Below, piece by piece: positions 45,165 to 53,491 of a stretch of DNA of 64,000 nucleotides. Position 1 is the stretch's first letter. Every line of letters begins with the position of its first letter. A program made the translations under genes and the position numbers. The DNA lies in assembly GCA_009377865.1 (NCBI GenBank), contig WHTH01000002.1:1-64000 (forward strand), read 5' to 3'. The stretch comes from Pseudonocardiaceae bacterium (GTDB lineage: Bacteria > Actinomycetota > Actinomycetes > Mycobacteriales > Pseudonocardiaceae). Below the pieces are notes generated by a model, which was not told the origin of the DNA, ran no database searches, and saw only the letters and a list, made by a program, of their open reading frames with translations.

Positions 45165-46210
45165 CCGAGACGCCGGCCGCCGCCCAGCGGGCCGAGGACC
45201 TGCGCCTGCTCGGCCGGCTCGACGAGGCCGAGCGCATCGCGCGGGAGGGGCTGGCCGCCGACCCGTCGGATGCAGTGTTGCTGACCGTGCTCGCCGGGGT
45301 GCTGCGCCAGGCCGGACGGCCGGCAGCGGCGCTGCAGGCTGCGGAGGCCGCGAGCGCTGCCGCCCCGCAGGCCCCGGACCCGCACCGGCAGCGGGCGCTG
45401 GCGCTGTCGGCGCTGGGCCGGCACGAACCTGCCTGCGAGGCCAGCGCGGTCGCGGTGTCACTCGATCCGCACGGGCCGATCACGCTCGTCGCGCATGCTG
45501 TCGTGCTGCAGGCTGCCGGGGCGCTGCACGCCGCGTCCGAGGCCGCACGGTGGGCTGTCGCCGTCGCCCCCGAGGAGCCGGCCGGGCACCTGCTGGTCGC
45601 CGACATCCACCATGCGCTCGGCGACGTGCGCACCGCCCGGCTCGCATACGGCGAGGTGTTGCGGCTCGAACCCGACAACGCAGTGGCGCGTCACGACCTC
45701 GCCGTGCTCGACATGGGGCGAGGCCGGGCGGGGCCGGCGCTGCGCGGTCTACTCGACGCCGGCGCCCTCGGGCCCGCCGACGGGCTGCCGCTGCGCGAGA
45801 ACGTCGCGGCGGTGCTGTGGCGGCTTTCGTGGTACCTGCGGCTGGTGCTGTTCGCGTCCTTCTTTCTGGTCGGTGCGCTCGGCGCCACCGGGCCGGAACC
45901 GCAGTTCGTCGCCAGCAACCTCGCCCGGATCGGCGCGGCCGTGGTGCTCGTGGTCGCCGGGTTGCTGTCGTGGCGATTCTCCCGGCGACTACCACCGCAG
46001 GCGCGGCCGGTGATCACCGCGGCGCTGCGGGCCGACGGGCTGCTCGCGGCCGCCGCCATACTGATCGCCGCCGGCTTCGCCATCCACGTCGCGATCGTCG
46101 TCACCGGGTACGGCGTGCTCGTGTTCGGGGTGTTCGGGGTGGTCGTGGCCCTGTTCGCGGTGACGGTGACAGCCGATGTCCGCGCCCGTCGCCGGCGGAA
46201 GCGCTGGTAA
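45161..46210 (+). CDS. TPR protein with C-terminal membrane helices
   Basis: The start overlaps the AAA ATPase stop (ATGA), so the two are translated together. The 349-residue protein has about five or six TPR-like helical repeats (about 10-200), for example RLDEAERIAREGLAADPSD and HHALGDVRTARLAYGEVLRLEPD. Four hydrophobic segments follow (about 225-345). The arrangement suggests that the helical part gathers a partner at the cytosolic membrane face, probably the adjacent ATPase. Its function is unknown. It ends 230 bases before the WXG100-like pair. Confidence 0.75.
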   Translation: MTETPAAAQRAEDLRLLGRLDEAERIAREGLAADPSDAVLLTVLAGVLRQAGRPAAALQAAEAASAAAPQAPDPHRQRALALSALGRHEPACEASAVAVSLDPHGPITLVAHAVVLQAAGALHAASEAARWAVAVAPEEPAGHLLVADIHHALGDVRTARLAYGEVLRLEPDNAVARHDLAVLDMGRGRAGPALRGLLDAGALGPADGLPLRENVAAVLWRLSWYLRLVLFASFFLVGALGATGPEPQFVASNLARIGAAVVLVVAGLLSWRFSRRLPPQARPVITAALRADGLLAAAAILIAAGFAIHVAIVVTGYGVLVFGVFGVVVALFAVTVTADVRARRRRKRW

Positions 46211-46440
46211 CACGCCTCGAGACACGATCATGCCAGCGCCATCGGGTGAGCAACATCACGGCGCTGAACCAACCCGGACGGGGTGTGCCCACACATAGGC
46301 CTGTACCCGGGCTGGTGCTCACCGTTAGCGTGAGCGGTGACAAGGTGCGGCCAGTAGCATGGCCCGGGTGGCAGAGAAGAACTCGCTGTCACGACGGGGC
46401 TGCTGTAACGCGGTGCCGGAGACGTCGAAGGGGTGTGGGT

Positions 46441-46776
46441 ATGAAGTTCGATATGGGTTCGACGACGTTGAGTAGTTTGTCGAAGCAGACGCAGGGCTCG
46501 AGTGAGGATCTGGGGGCGTTGATCCAGCAGTTGATCGTGGCGGCGGAGCCGTTGCAGGGCCGGTTCAACGGTGCCGGGCGGGCGGCGTTCGATTCGTTCA
46601 AGGCCAATGCGGATTCGATCACCGCCGATCTCAACGGGGCGCTGGCGGCGATTGTGGGTGGGCAGTCGGGGATGGACACCGCCTTCGTGCAGGGTGACAC
46701 CGAGATGGCCGATAACGCCTCGTCGGCGCAGGGTGCGGCCAACTTCGACGCGGCCCGGTTCTCCGGATCGCGCTGA
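46441..46776 (+). CDS. WXG100-like ESX substrate A
   Basis: This 111-residue helical protein reads MKFDMGSTTLSSLSKQ and FNGAGRAAFDSFKAN, with a small-residue turn in the place of WxG. The two helices then a Ser/Ala-rich tail are typical of ESX-secreted WXG100-superfamily proteins. It lies 20 bases upstream of a second, related gene; such pairs form heterodimers that are exported by type VII secretion. It lacks the usual Trp, so the call rests on size, pairing and location. Confidence 0.75.
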   Translation: MKFDMGSTTLSSLSKQTQGSSEDLGALIQQLIVAAEPLQGRFNGAGRAAFDSFKANADSITADLNGALAAIVGGQSGMDTAFVQGDTEMADNASSAQGAANFDAARFSGSR

Positions 46777-46796
46777 GCCCGGGAAGGGGTGCTGAG

Positions 46797-47102
46797 ATGA
46801 CGATGGATCGGCGGAGTTTCGACACGGGGGTGTCGTCACAGGTGCAGGGTGATCTGGCGGGTGTGGTCGGCCGGTTGGAGGCCACGATCGCGCAGCGCAG
46901 TTCGGATGTGAATGCGGCGATGGCCGATTTTCAGGCTGATGGGGTGTCCGAGGAGTACCGCACCGTCGAGCAGCGGTGGAACACCGCGGCCACCGAGGTG
47001 CGTCAGATCATCGATCTGGTCAAGACCACCATGACCCGTAACGACGAGTCGGCGGGCACGGCGTTGTCACGGGCGCAGTCAGCGGTCCAAAGCATCGGCT
47101 AG
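46797..47102 (+). CDS. WXG100-like ESX substrate B
   Basis: This 101-residue helical protein contains YRTVEQRWNTAATEV at the turn, with a Trp close to the WXG position, followed by a second amphipathic helix ending at residue 100. It is directly downstream of the first WXG100-like gene and probably forms its partner. ATG 46803 is an alternative start. It is probably secreted through the ESX apparatus encoded at 56-63 kb. Confidence 0.8.
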   Translation: MTMDRRSFDTGVSSQVQGDLAGVVGRLEATIAQRSSDVNAAMADFQADGVSEEYRTVEQRWNTAATEVRQIIDLVKTTMTRNDESAGTALSRAQSAVQSIG

Positions 47103-47144
47103 CCTCGATGCCCCCGGTTACTGGCTAGGCTGTTGCTGGTTAGG

Positions 47145-48101
47145 CTAGGGGATGATGCCGAAGTGGGAGCAGACAGCGGTGAGCAGCTCGTAGGGCCGCT
47201 CCGGTCCGGTATCGAGGTGGCACCAGCAGGCCCCGTCGAGGATGCGGTACCGGCTGATCGGGACCTGTTCGGCGTGCGCGACCCCGCGCTGGGCCACCAC
47301 TGAGCGGCCGACCAGAACCGCATACGGCAGCGCGGGCATCGTGACCTCCGCGGAGCGCGTCCCGTCCAGTCGGCCTGGGCTCGCCGCAACGAGCACTGAG
47401 CGGGCACTGCCCGCGAGCGCCTCGGCGAGTGACTCGATCACCGCGGCGTCCACGACGCCCGCGGGCGGACCGGTGAGCCGGACCCGCTCCTGCACGCCGG
47501 ACTTGGTGCGCTCTACATGGATTTGCCCGAGCACACCGTTGCCGAGCACCAGAACCTGGCTCGAGGCCGGCGCGCGGTCCCGGCAGAATGCGGTGAGTTC
47601 GCGCGGCGACCATGGATGTGCGACCGGCTCGGAGATACCCCACCCGGTGGGATCCGAATCGCTCAGCTTCCGCATCGCAACTTCAGCGACCCCACCGAGC
47701 TGCAGCGATGACGACGGTGGGTGCACCGTGGTGACCTGGAGCTCGAGGTCGCCGGAACCCGGCCGCAGGGCGCCGACATCCGGAACCGGTGCATCGAGGT
47801 CAGGAGCGAACCGGGTACCAGTCCAATACATCCGCACCCCGGTCAACCCATCCCGGAACCGCTCGCGGCCCTCCCGCACAACCCAGCGAGCCCCCGAGTC
47901 ACGCAGCATCAGCTCCAGCGGGTAAGTGATCCTGCTGTAGGCGGGCGTGAGCACCTGCAGCGTCCGCGACGACCCCACGGCCTCCACCCCGGCATCGGCC
48001 AGCCACGTCGTCAGCGGAACCAGCCGCCGGTCCTGCTCGGCGACCAGTGCCTCGATCGTGGCCCGGTCCGCGGACGGGTGCCAGGTTACCGGCTCGACCA
48101 T
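47145..48101 (-). CDS. C-terminal part of a DUF6177-like type VII secretion protein
   Basis: This 318-residue protein starts at the ATG 48101 inside the end of the upstream frame (16-base overlap). The beginning RRLVPLTTWLADAG, the stretch QVLTPAYSRITYPLELML and the GWGISEPVAHPWSPRELTAF block resemble the C-terminal two thirds of DUF6177 proteins, as far as I recall the family. The preceding short gene resembles the N-terminal third. In other actinobacteria these are usually one protein of about 440 residues, equal to the sum of the two. So this is probably one gene split by a frameshift near 48100, or two translationally coupled parts. The family is found with type VII secretion genes; its function is unknown. 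Confidence 0.6.
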   Translation of the reverse strand: MVEPVTWHPSADRATIEALVAEQDRRLVPLTTWLADAGVEAVGSSRTLQVLTPAYSRITYPLELMLRDSGARWVVREGRERFRDGLTGVRMYWTGTRFAPDLDAPVPDVGALRPGSGDLELQVTTVHPPSSSLQLGGVAEVAMRKLSDSDPTGWGISEPVAHPWSPRELTAFCRDRAPASSQVLVLGNGVLGQIHVERTKSGVQERVRLTGPPAGVVDAAVIESLAEALAGSARSVLVAASPGRLDGTRSAEVTMPALPYAVLVGRSVVAQRGVAHAEQVPISRYRILDGACWCHLDTGPERPYELLTAVCSHFGIIP

Positions 48102-48436
48102 GACATGCCTTCGGTCTGTGCGGCGAGCGCGCGGGTGAACTCCCGGGCCACCGCCTCGGCGTCCGGATCCGCCCCAGGGGAGCGGCTCTCCACCCACCAC
48201 ACCGGGGTCGGCACCTCGTCGGTGATGCCGAGCAGCCGGCGGGGCTCGCCGGGCACCTGCACTAGCCGGGCGCCCTCAGTGGTCAGCATCAGCCGCCCGT
48301 CCGGGTGGTACAGCTCGATGAGCTGCGCCTCCTCGATGGTATTCACCTTGAGCTTGGGGCCGGCGGCCTGCATCGCCGCGATCACCACGGTGGTGTCAGG
48401 CTGCTCGCGGCACAGCGCCACCATGTCGAACGTCAC
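48086..48436 (-). CDS. N-terminal part of a DUF6177-like type VII secretion protein
   Basis: The GTG at 48436 has a strong GGAGGAGG site seven bases upstream. The 116-residue product (FDMVALCREQPDTT, LIELYHPDGRLMLTTE, RLLGI, TPVWWVESRS) resembles the N-terminal third of DUF6177-type proteins. It ends TEGMSWSSR at 48086. The next frame starts inside it. A closely related start, FDIVALCGEQP, occurs in the collapsed copy at 56278-56460. See the preceding entry for the split-gene interpretation. Confidence 0.55.
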   Translation of the reverse strand: MTFDMVALCREQPDTTVVIAAMQAAGPKLKVNTIEEAQLIELYHPDGRLMLTTEGARLVQVPGEPRRLLGITDEVPTPVWWVESRSPGADPDAEAVAREFTRALAAQTEGMSWSSR

Positions 48437-48710
48437 GAGACCTCCTCCCCGCCATGTCACGACGAGCCCCAGACACCCGGCGTTAATCGTTGCGCCACAC
48501 CCAGCCAGGATACCTCCAGGGTCCCGTGGCTGGCCTCGCGGACGCTCGCGTCATGCTCTAAACTCGGCGCACCAGCTAGCGGCACAACGATCGAACCGAT
48601 GCAGGCGATGGTCCGTGGTGACGAACCGACGGCTACGGCGCTGTCTCGTGCACGGGTTGGCAGTGCAGTCGATCGACCGAGGTCCAGTCTGTAAGGGGTG
48701 GGGTTAGGCG

Positions 48711-49061
48711 ATGCCACGGTGGGATATCTCCCCGTCCGGAGTCCAGGGCGTGCTCGGGCAGACCGAGGAGGCGGCCCAGGAGTTCGAGCCGCAGATGCGC
48801 ACGATGAACGCGGCGCTGGAGGGTGCGGCGGGCGAGTCGTCGTCAGAGATCGTGGCGGGGGCGCTGTCCGGGTTCGCGACGGAGTCGGTGATTCCGGAGT
48901 TGGAGTCCGTGTTCGAGCGCACGGCGGCATGCATGGCTGGCGCCGCGCAGGCGACGAACCACTACCTCGAGGGTGACCTGGAGATGGCACGCAACGCGCA
49001 GTCCGCGGCCTCGGCAGCGCCGGATCCGCGGGCGAGCATGCCCGGCGGGGGTTCGGGGTGA
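48711..49061 (+). CDS. DUF6507-like small ESX-associated protein
   Basis: This 116-residue protein begins PRWDISPSGVQGVLGQT and contains AQATNHYLEGDLEMA, two features of the DUF6507 family (recalled). It looks like a WXG100-superfamily helical hairpin followed by a Pro/Gly-rich end (PGGGSG). Its stop overlaps the toxin gene start (49058), an arrangement typical of a secretion partner or chaperone with a large T7SS effector. It probably dimerises with the N-terminus of the toxin for export. Confidence 0.75.
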   Translation: MPRWDISPSGVQGVLGQTEEAAQEFEPQMRTMNAALEGAAGESSSEIVAGALSGFATESVIPELESVFERTAACMAGAAQATNHYLEGDLEMARNAQSAASAAPDPRASMPGGGSG

Positions 49062-52000
49062 TCAATCCGGGGGGCATCCCGCGGATTCCGGGAGACATGC
49101 CGGCCCTGCGTCGGCACGCGGGGGATCTGCAGCGCGTGGGTCGGGAGTTCGCCGAGACCGGGCAGCGGGTACATCAGACCTGGCAGGGGCTGGCAGGGGT
49201 ATATGACGCTCCGGAGGTGGGGCAGCTGTTGGCGGCCACCGGGCCGGTGCGGGACCGGTCGGCGTCGGTAGGCGAGGACCTGGGGTCGGTGGGCTCGGCG
49301 CTTGTCACCTATGCCGACACGGTCGAGCAGATCCAGGCCCGGTTGGACTCGCTGCGGACTCAAGCCCAGGACCTGGTCGCCGAGGCGCAGGCGGACAAGG
49401 ACAACGAGGGCGCGGTGGAGCAGGTGGCTGAGTTCGTTGGCATCGGGGGCGATGACCATGAGTACGCCGAGCGCAGCAACGAACTGACCCACCAGGTCAA
49501 CGCCGCGATGGCCGACTTCTACGACGCGCAGCAGCGGTGCGCGAACGCCATCAACCGGCTCTACGGCGGTAAGACCTACCAGGACTACGGCTACTCCGAG
49601 GAGCAACTCGACGCGGCGGCGCAGCAGGAGGGAGCCCTGCCGTGGGGCTCCGAGGCCGAGACCGACACCGGAATCGTCGGCGGCGTCAAGGATGGCGCCG
49701 TCCAGATGGTCACCGACATGGGTGCGCTGATCGGCCGCGATCCGGTCACCGGCGAATGGTCCTGGGGCACCGCCGGCACTGCCTGGGCCGGGGTCAGCAA
49801 GTTCGGGCTCGCGGCCGCGATGGCCGTCAACAGGCCGGGCATGCTTGTCTCGGGTGACTCGGCGGCTGTGCCCGGAATCTTCGAGGAGGGCGAAGCCAGC
49901 ACGCTGCTGCGCGAGGCAGGCAAGAGCATGATCGCCTACGACGAATGGGGCAAAGGCGACAATGCCCGCGCCGGGGGGATGGCCGGGTTCAACATCGTCT
50001 CCGCGGTGGTGGGCACCAAGGGTGCCGGCGCCGGGCTGCGCGGCGTCGGGACGGGCGCGCAGGCCTCCCGAGTGGGCGCGGTCTCGCGCGCCGGGGGCGC
50101 GATGGTCCGCGGTGGGGAGCTCCTGCACAAGATCCCCGACACCGGGCAACTCGCCGCGCGGATGTCGCAGCATCTGCCCAACCTCAAACTACCCGGCAGC
50201 ACTGTGCCCGACATCAACGTCCCGCACCACACCGATGCGCCCCACGCCGACACACCCCGCGCTGACACACCCCGCGCTGACACACCCACCCCAGGCAGCG
50301 TGGGCGACAACCTCGCCCGCACCCCCGACACCCCATCGACGGCCGCGGCCCCGGGCGCCAGCGCCGCCCACCACACCGACGTTCCCGGCCAGCGCGGCAC
50401 CGACACCACACCCAACGGCGCCCACCTCGACGCCGACGTCCCGGCCGACCCCCGCCGCGAGGTCGACGGCTCCACGATCCCGTCCAGCGGTGACCGCACC
50501 CCGGACGCGTCGACCCGGGCGGACGGCTCGCCGGATGCGCGCCCAGTCGACACCACACCCGACGGACCCGATGTCGACCGCACTGCGGAGACGTCTCCGT
50601 CGGACCGCACCCCCGACACTGACCAACCGGCTGCCGCGGATCGCACACCGGAGACCGTCGACACCGACGGTGCCGACTCGCCCGATGCGACCGACGACGT
50701 CACGCACGGGCAGGATCAGGCGGGCGGCGCTCGGTCGCCTGGCGACCAAGCGCTGGGCAACCAACCGGACGGATCCTGGGTCGGCGCGGAGCACAGCTCA
50801 CGCTTCAGCCTGACCCCGGAGCAGAATGCGGCGGCCGACCGGTTCCTGGCTGGGGCGTCCGACGCGGAGTCCGGAATCAGCCCACAGATCAACTCCATCG
50901 CCGAAGGTGTAGACGGCGCCCGGATGCAGGGCTATCCGGACTTCGTCCTCAAGAGCGAGGACTCCCTCAAGCGCAAACTCGCGACTGACCTGATGGAGAA
51001 CCCCGACCTCAGCCTCGATGAGGCCATCGGCGGTCTCCGCGACTCGGTCCGCTACACCATCGATGTGCCGCCGGCGAACTACGCTGACGGAGTCTCACGC
51101 GTCGTCGGCGACCTGCAGGCGCGGGGATTCGAGAACGTCACGTTCAAGCCGACGTGGGAGGTCCCTGACAGCTACAAGGGTGTCAACTCGACGTGGCGCG
51201 ATCCGGCGACCGGTCGCGTCTTCGAACTGCAGTTCCACACGCCGGACAGCTTCGCGGCCAAGATGCAGACCCACGACCTGTACGAGGCCCAGCGGGTGCC
51301 CGGGATCTCGGACGCCGAGAAGGCGCGGCTCGTCGCCGAGCAAGGCGAGATCTTCCGGCAGGTCGACGTCCCACCCGGCGCCGAACGCCTCACTGAACTC
51401 CGCGACGAGCTCGCCCACGACCGCACCCCAGCCGTAGTCGGAGCCCACGGTGCTGAGGGTAACGCGAGCCACCTGCCCTCAAGCCAGTCCGAGCCGAGCC
51501 ACGCTGGTCCGTCGAACTCGAGCAGCCACCCTCCCGAAGGACACCCCCGCTCTGAAAACGCGCGCCCCACCGACCAGCCTGACACTACGGGTGGGCACTA
51601 CGACTCCGCCAGCACGGACTCACAGGACCGCTCGCCGGGCGACGCCAACCGTCACCTTATCGCTGATGCCCAGAGCGAAGGGCTGAAGCTCAACTCGGAC
51701 AGCGTCGTCGAGATCGGAAAGGACCCGACTGGACGATTCGTCTGGCTGGAGGAAGGCGGCATCAACTCCCGCACTGGCAAGGAAGCCGGGCTCCAGCACA
51801 TCCTGAACGAACACGCCCACGATTTCGCACGTCAGGGCATCCATGAGGCAGACATTCCCCGAGTCGTGCACGAGGCAGTCACCCGTGGCGAATACACAGG
51901 CCGGTTCCAGGGGCGGCCTCCCGGCCGACCGATCTTCGCCGTGGAGTATAATGGCGAGACCAAGTACATCGCTGTATCGATCGGCAGGAACGGCTACATC

Positions 52001-52078
52001 GTTGGCGCAAACCCTGCAAGTCCAAGCAGCGGGACAATCGACCCTAACTTCGGTCAACCCGGGCATCGCGGGTGGTGA
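49058..52078 (+). CDS. Polymorphic T7SS toxin with RelA/SpoT-like and RNase-like domains
   Basis: This encodes 1006 residues. The N-terminal helical module (1-115) resembles WXG100/LXG export domains; an inner helical region reaches about 385. A Pro/Thr/Asp-rich linker (about 385-580) includes 15-base tandem repeats. Residues about 580-780 carry RDSVRYTIDV, SYKGVNSTWRDP and RVFELQFHT, which resemble the RelA/SpoT synthetase fold (Arg-rich start, GYxS/G-N block, VE/LQ-I/F-RT). A second linker precedes a C-terminal domain (about 870-1006; GLQHILNEHAHDFARQGI, YIAVSIGRNGYIVGANPAS) of BECR-like RNase character. The final part is less GC-rich. It is followed by a probable immunity gene. Both activities are inference from fold patterns. 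Confidence 0.75.
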   Translation: MINPGGIPRIPGDMPALRRHAGDLQRVGREFAETGQRVHQTWQGLAGVYDAPEVGQLLAATGPVRDRSASVGEDLGSVGSALVTYADTVEQIQARLDSLRTQAQDLVAEAQADKDNEGAVEQVAEFVGIGGDDHEYAERSNELTHQVNAAMADFYDAQQRCANAINRLYGGKTYQDYGYSEEQLDAAAQQEGALPWGSEAETDTGIVGGVKDGAVQMVTDMGALIGRDPVTGEWSWGTAGTAWAGVSKFGLAAAMAVNRPGMLVSGDSAAVPGIFEEGEASTLLREAGKSMIAYDEWGKGDNARAGGMAGFNIVSAVVGTKGAGAGLRGVGTGAQASRVGAVSRAGGAMVRGGELLHKIPDTGQLAARMSQHLPNLKLPGSTVPDINVPHHTDAPHADTPRADTPRADTPTPGSVGDNLARTPDTPSTAAAPGASAAHHTDVPGQRGTDTTPNGAHLDADVPADPRREVDGSTIPSSGDRTPDASTRADGSPDARPVDTTPDGPDVDRTAETSPSDRTPDTDQPAAADRTPETVDTDGADSPDATDDVTHGQDQAGGARSPGDQALGNQPDGSWVGAEHSSRFSLTPEQNAAADRFLAGASDAESGISPQINSIAEGVDGARMQGYPDFVLKSEDSLKRKLATDLMENPDLSLDEAIGGLRDSVRYTIDVPPANYADGVSRVVGDLQARGFENVTFKPTWEVPDSYKGVNSTWRDPATGRVFELQFHTPDSFAAKMQTHDLYEAQRVPGISDAEKARLVAEQGEIFRQVDVPPGAERLTELRDELAHDRTPAVVGAHGAEGNASHLPSSQSEPSHAGPSNSSSHPPEGHPRSENARPTDQPDTTGGHYDSASTDSQDRSPGDANRHLIADAQSEGLKLNSDSVVEIGKDPTGRFVWLEEGGINSRTGKEAGLQHILNEHAHDFARQGIHEADIPRVVHEAVTRGEYTGRFQGRPPGRPIFAVEYNGETKYIAVSIGRNGYIVGANPASPSSGTIDPNFGQPGHRGW
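50252..50281 (+). repeat. 15-base tandem repeats in the toxin linker
   Basis: Two identical 15-base units (50252-50266, 50267-50281) encode a repeated Thr-Pro-Arg-Ala-Asp element in the linker between the export module and the first toxin-like domain. Partial copies flank them. They are too short and too few to be a CRISPR array. Confidence 0.7.
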
Positions 52079-52464
52079 ACGTCATGACAACCAACAATCC
52101 TCCTCTGATTTCGGTGACAGTTTCCCCTGAGTGGGACGCTTACCCACTGTGGATCGAGTACTCCCAAGAGGACCCTCGAGAAAATTTGGCTCCCGGTGAA
52201 CTAAGTCGATACGGGGTCGAGGCCACTCTCCTCATGTCTATCGACTCTTGGGACGAAACTTACCAATCGGTCTTCAATCGCGATGACCCTGACAGTTCCG
52301 GTTTCGAAGACTCGACCCAGACCGAGGCGTGGATCTCTCAAGGGATTGAGCTTACTCGACAGCTTTCGACGCAGCTCCCACCTGGCGTCATCGTCTGCTT
52401 CCGAAAGGTTGGCCAGGAAGTGCGGTTCGAGTCGCCGATCGGCGAGGAGGTACCTTCAGGTTAG
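52072..52464 (+). CDS. Probable immunity protein of the polymorphic toxin
   Basis: This reads up to 130 residues; the likely start is the ATG at 52084 or GTG 52072, both overlapping or touching the toxin stop at 52078. The acidic, strand-rich product (SVTVSPEWDAYPLWIEY, SIDSWDETYQSVFNRDDPDSS) has the size and charge of immunity proteins. The region is clearly richer in A/T than its surroundings, as is usual for toxin-immunity cassettes exchanged by recombination. I do not recognise its family. It should neutralise the C-terminal toxin domain by direct binding. Confidence 0.65.
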   Translation: MVNVMTTNNPPLISVTVSPEWDAYPLWIEYSQEDPRENLAPGELSRYGVEATLLMSIDSWDETYQSVFNRDDPDSSGFEDSTQTEAWISQGIELTRQLSTQLPPGVIVCFRKVGQEVRFESPIGEEVPSG

Positions 52465-52540
52465 TTGGGTACCTTTTTAGAAGGGCGGTGAACAAATTCG
52501 GGAAACCCGAATCGGCGGGCGGCGCGACAAGGAGGTTGAC

Positions 52541-52786
52541 TTGAGCGGAGCGACTTACTACGCGCTGTTGGCGGCAGGGCGGAGCCGTGATAACCCCAGC
52601 GGGGTGGCGCGGCGGCGCCGCGATGGCGACACCGTGATCGACGAGGTGTTCACGCGGAACCTGCGGTGGGATCCGACCGATTACTTCGATCGGGAGCGGC
52701 TCGGGCGCAACGACGACGAGCACGTGGAGATCACCGAAGCTGAAGCTGACGAGTTCGTCCAGCGCGTCACGGCGAAGCGGCGCTGA
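52541..52786 (+). CDS. Small hypothetical protein
   Basis: This 81-residue protein starts at a TTG at 52541 preceded by AAGGAGG (52529-52535). The sequence YYALLAAGRSRDNPSGVARRR, then FTRNLRWDPTDYF and EHVEITEAEADEFV has the look of a conserved short cytosolic protein seen near ESX toxin genes. Its stop overlaps the in-frame upstream region of the following endonuclease V gene (CTGA), so the two may be coupled. Function unknown. Confidence 0.65.
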   Translation: MSGATYYALLAAGRSRDNPSGVARRRRDGDTVIDEVFTRNLRWDPTDYFDRERLGRNDDEHVEITEAEADEFVQRVTAKRR

Positions 52787-53469
52787 GCAAATCGGGTGGG
52801 CCGCGCAGTACCGAGGAGGCCGCGCGGATCCAGCGCGAACTCGCCGGTCGGGTCCTTCTGCCCGCGACGGGGTGTCTCCTCCCTGCGACGGTGGCCGGGC
52901 TCGACGTCTCCTACTCGACCGAGTCGGACCGCCTTGTGGCTGCCGCCGTGCTCGTGGAGGTGGACAGCGGTCGGCTCATCGCAGAAGCCGTGAGCGACGG
53001 TGTCGCGGCGTTCCCGTACTCTCCTGGTCTGCTGGCCTTCCGCGAGGTTCCGTTCCTCATGGAGGTACTCGAGCGGTTACCTGCCACGCCCGATCTGGTG
53101 CTCTGCGACGGCCACGGTCTGACACACCCGCGGCGATGCGGTGTGGCCTGCCACCTCGGCGTGCTCACCTGCCTGCCGTCTATCGGCTGCGCCAAGACCC
53201 GATTCGTCGGCGAGCACGCGGAACCTGGTTCGCGGCGTGGCGACCGAGTCCCGCTCACCGATGCGGGAGAGATCATCGGCGAGGTCTTGCGGACCCAGGA
53301 TGACACCAAGCCGGTGTACGTCTCACCGGGTCACCGAATAGGCATCGCACAGTCCAGCGACGTGGTGCTGTCGCTGTGTTCGGACTTCCGGCTCCCCGAC
53401 CCGATCCGACGCGCCGACCACATCTCGCGGCTGGCCCTCAAATCCGGAGGTCCGCCAACCTCTCGATGA
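52783..53469 (+). CDS. nfi: Endonuclease V
   Basis: Recognisable segments are VAGLDVSYSTESDR with the catalytic aspartate, VLCDGHGLTHPRRCGVACHLGV with the second acidic pair, GCAKTRFVG and VSPGHRIGI. Endonuclease V cuts next to deoxyinosine or inosine in nucleic acid. The GTG at 52891 would start inside the conserved fold. Homology continues upstream in frame (TEEAARIQRELAGRVLLPATG), so the protein needs about 36 more residues. The only start candidate there is a CTG at 52783, which overlaps the stop of the preceding gene. Either CTG is used or the true start was lost. Confidence 0.8.
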   Translation: MSKSGGPRSTEEAARIQRELAGRVLLPATGCLLPATVAGLDVSYSTESDRLVAAAVLVEVDSGRLIAEAVSDGVAAFPYSPGLLAFREVPFLMEVLERLPATPDLVLCDGHGLTHPRRCGVACHLGVLTCLPSIGCAKTRFVGEHAEPGSRRGDRVPLTDAGEIIGEVLRTQDDTKPVYVSPGHRIGIAQSSDVVLSLCSDFRLPDPIRRADHISRLALKSGGPPTSR

Positions 53470-53491
53470 GCGCCCCTGCACGGGACCTCGG

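Noticed and set aside
47128..47146. Iron-box-like GGTTAGGCTA sequence
   Set aside because: Only 11 of 19 matches, and it lies between the 3' ends of two convergent genes, where a promoter operator is unlikely.
50252..50281. Short repeats that might suggest a CRISPR array
   Set aside because: They are in-frame 15-base tandem duplications without spacers, inside a toxin linker.
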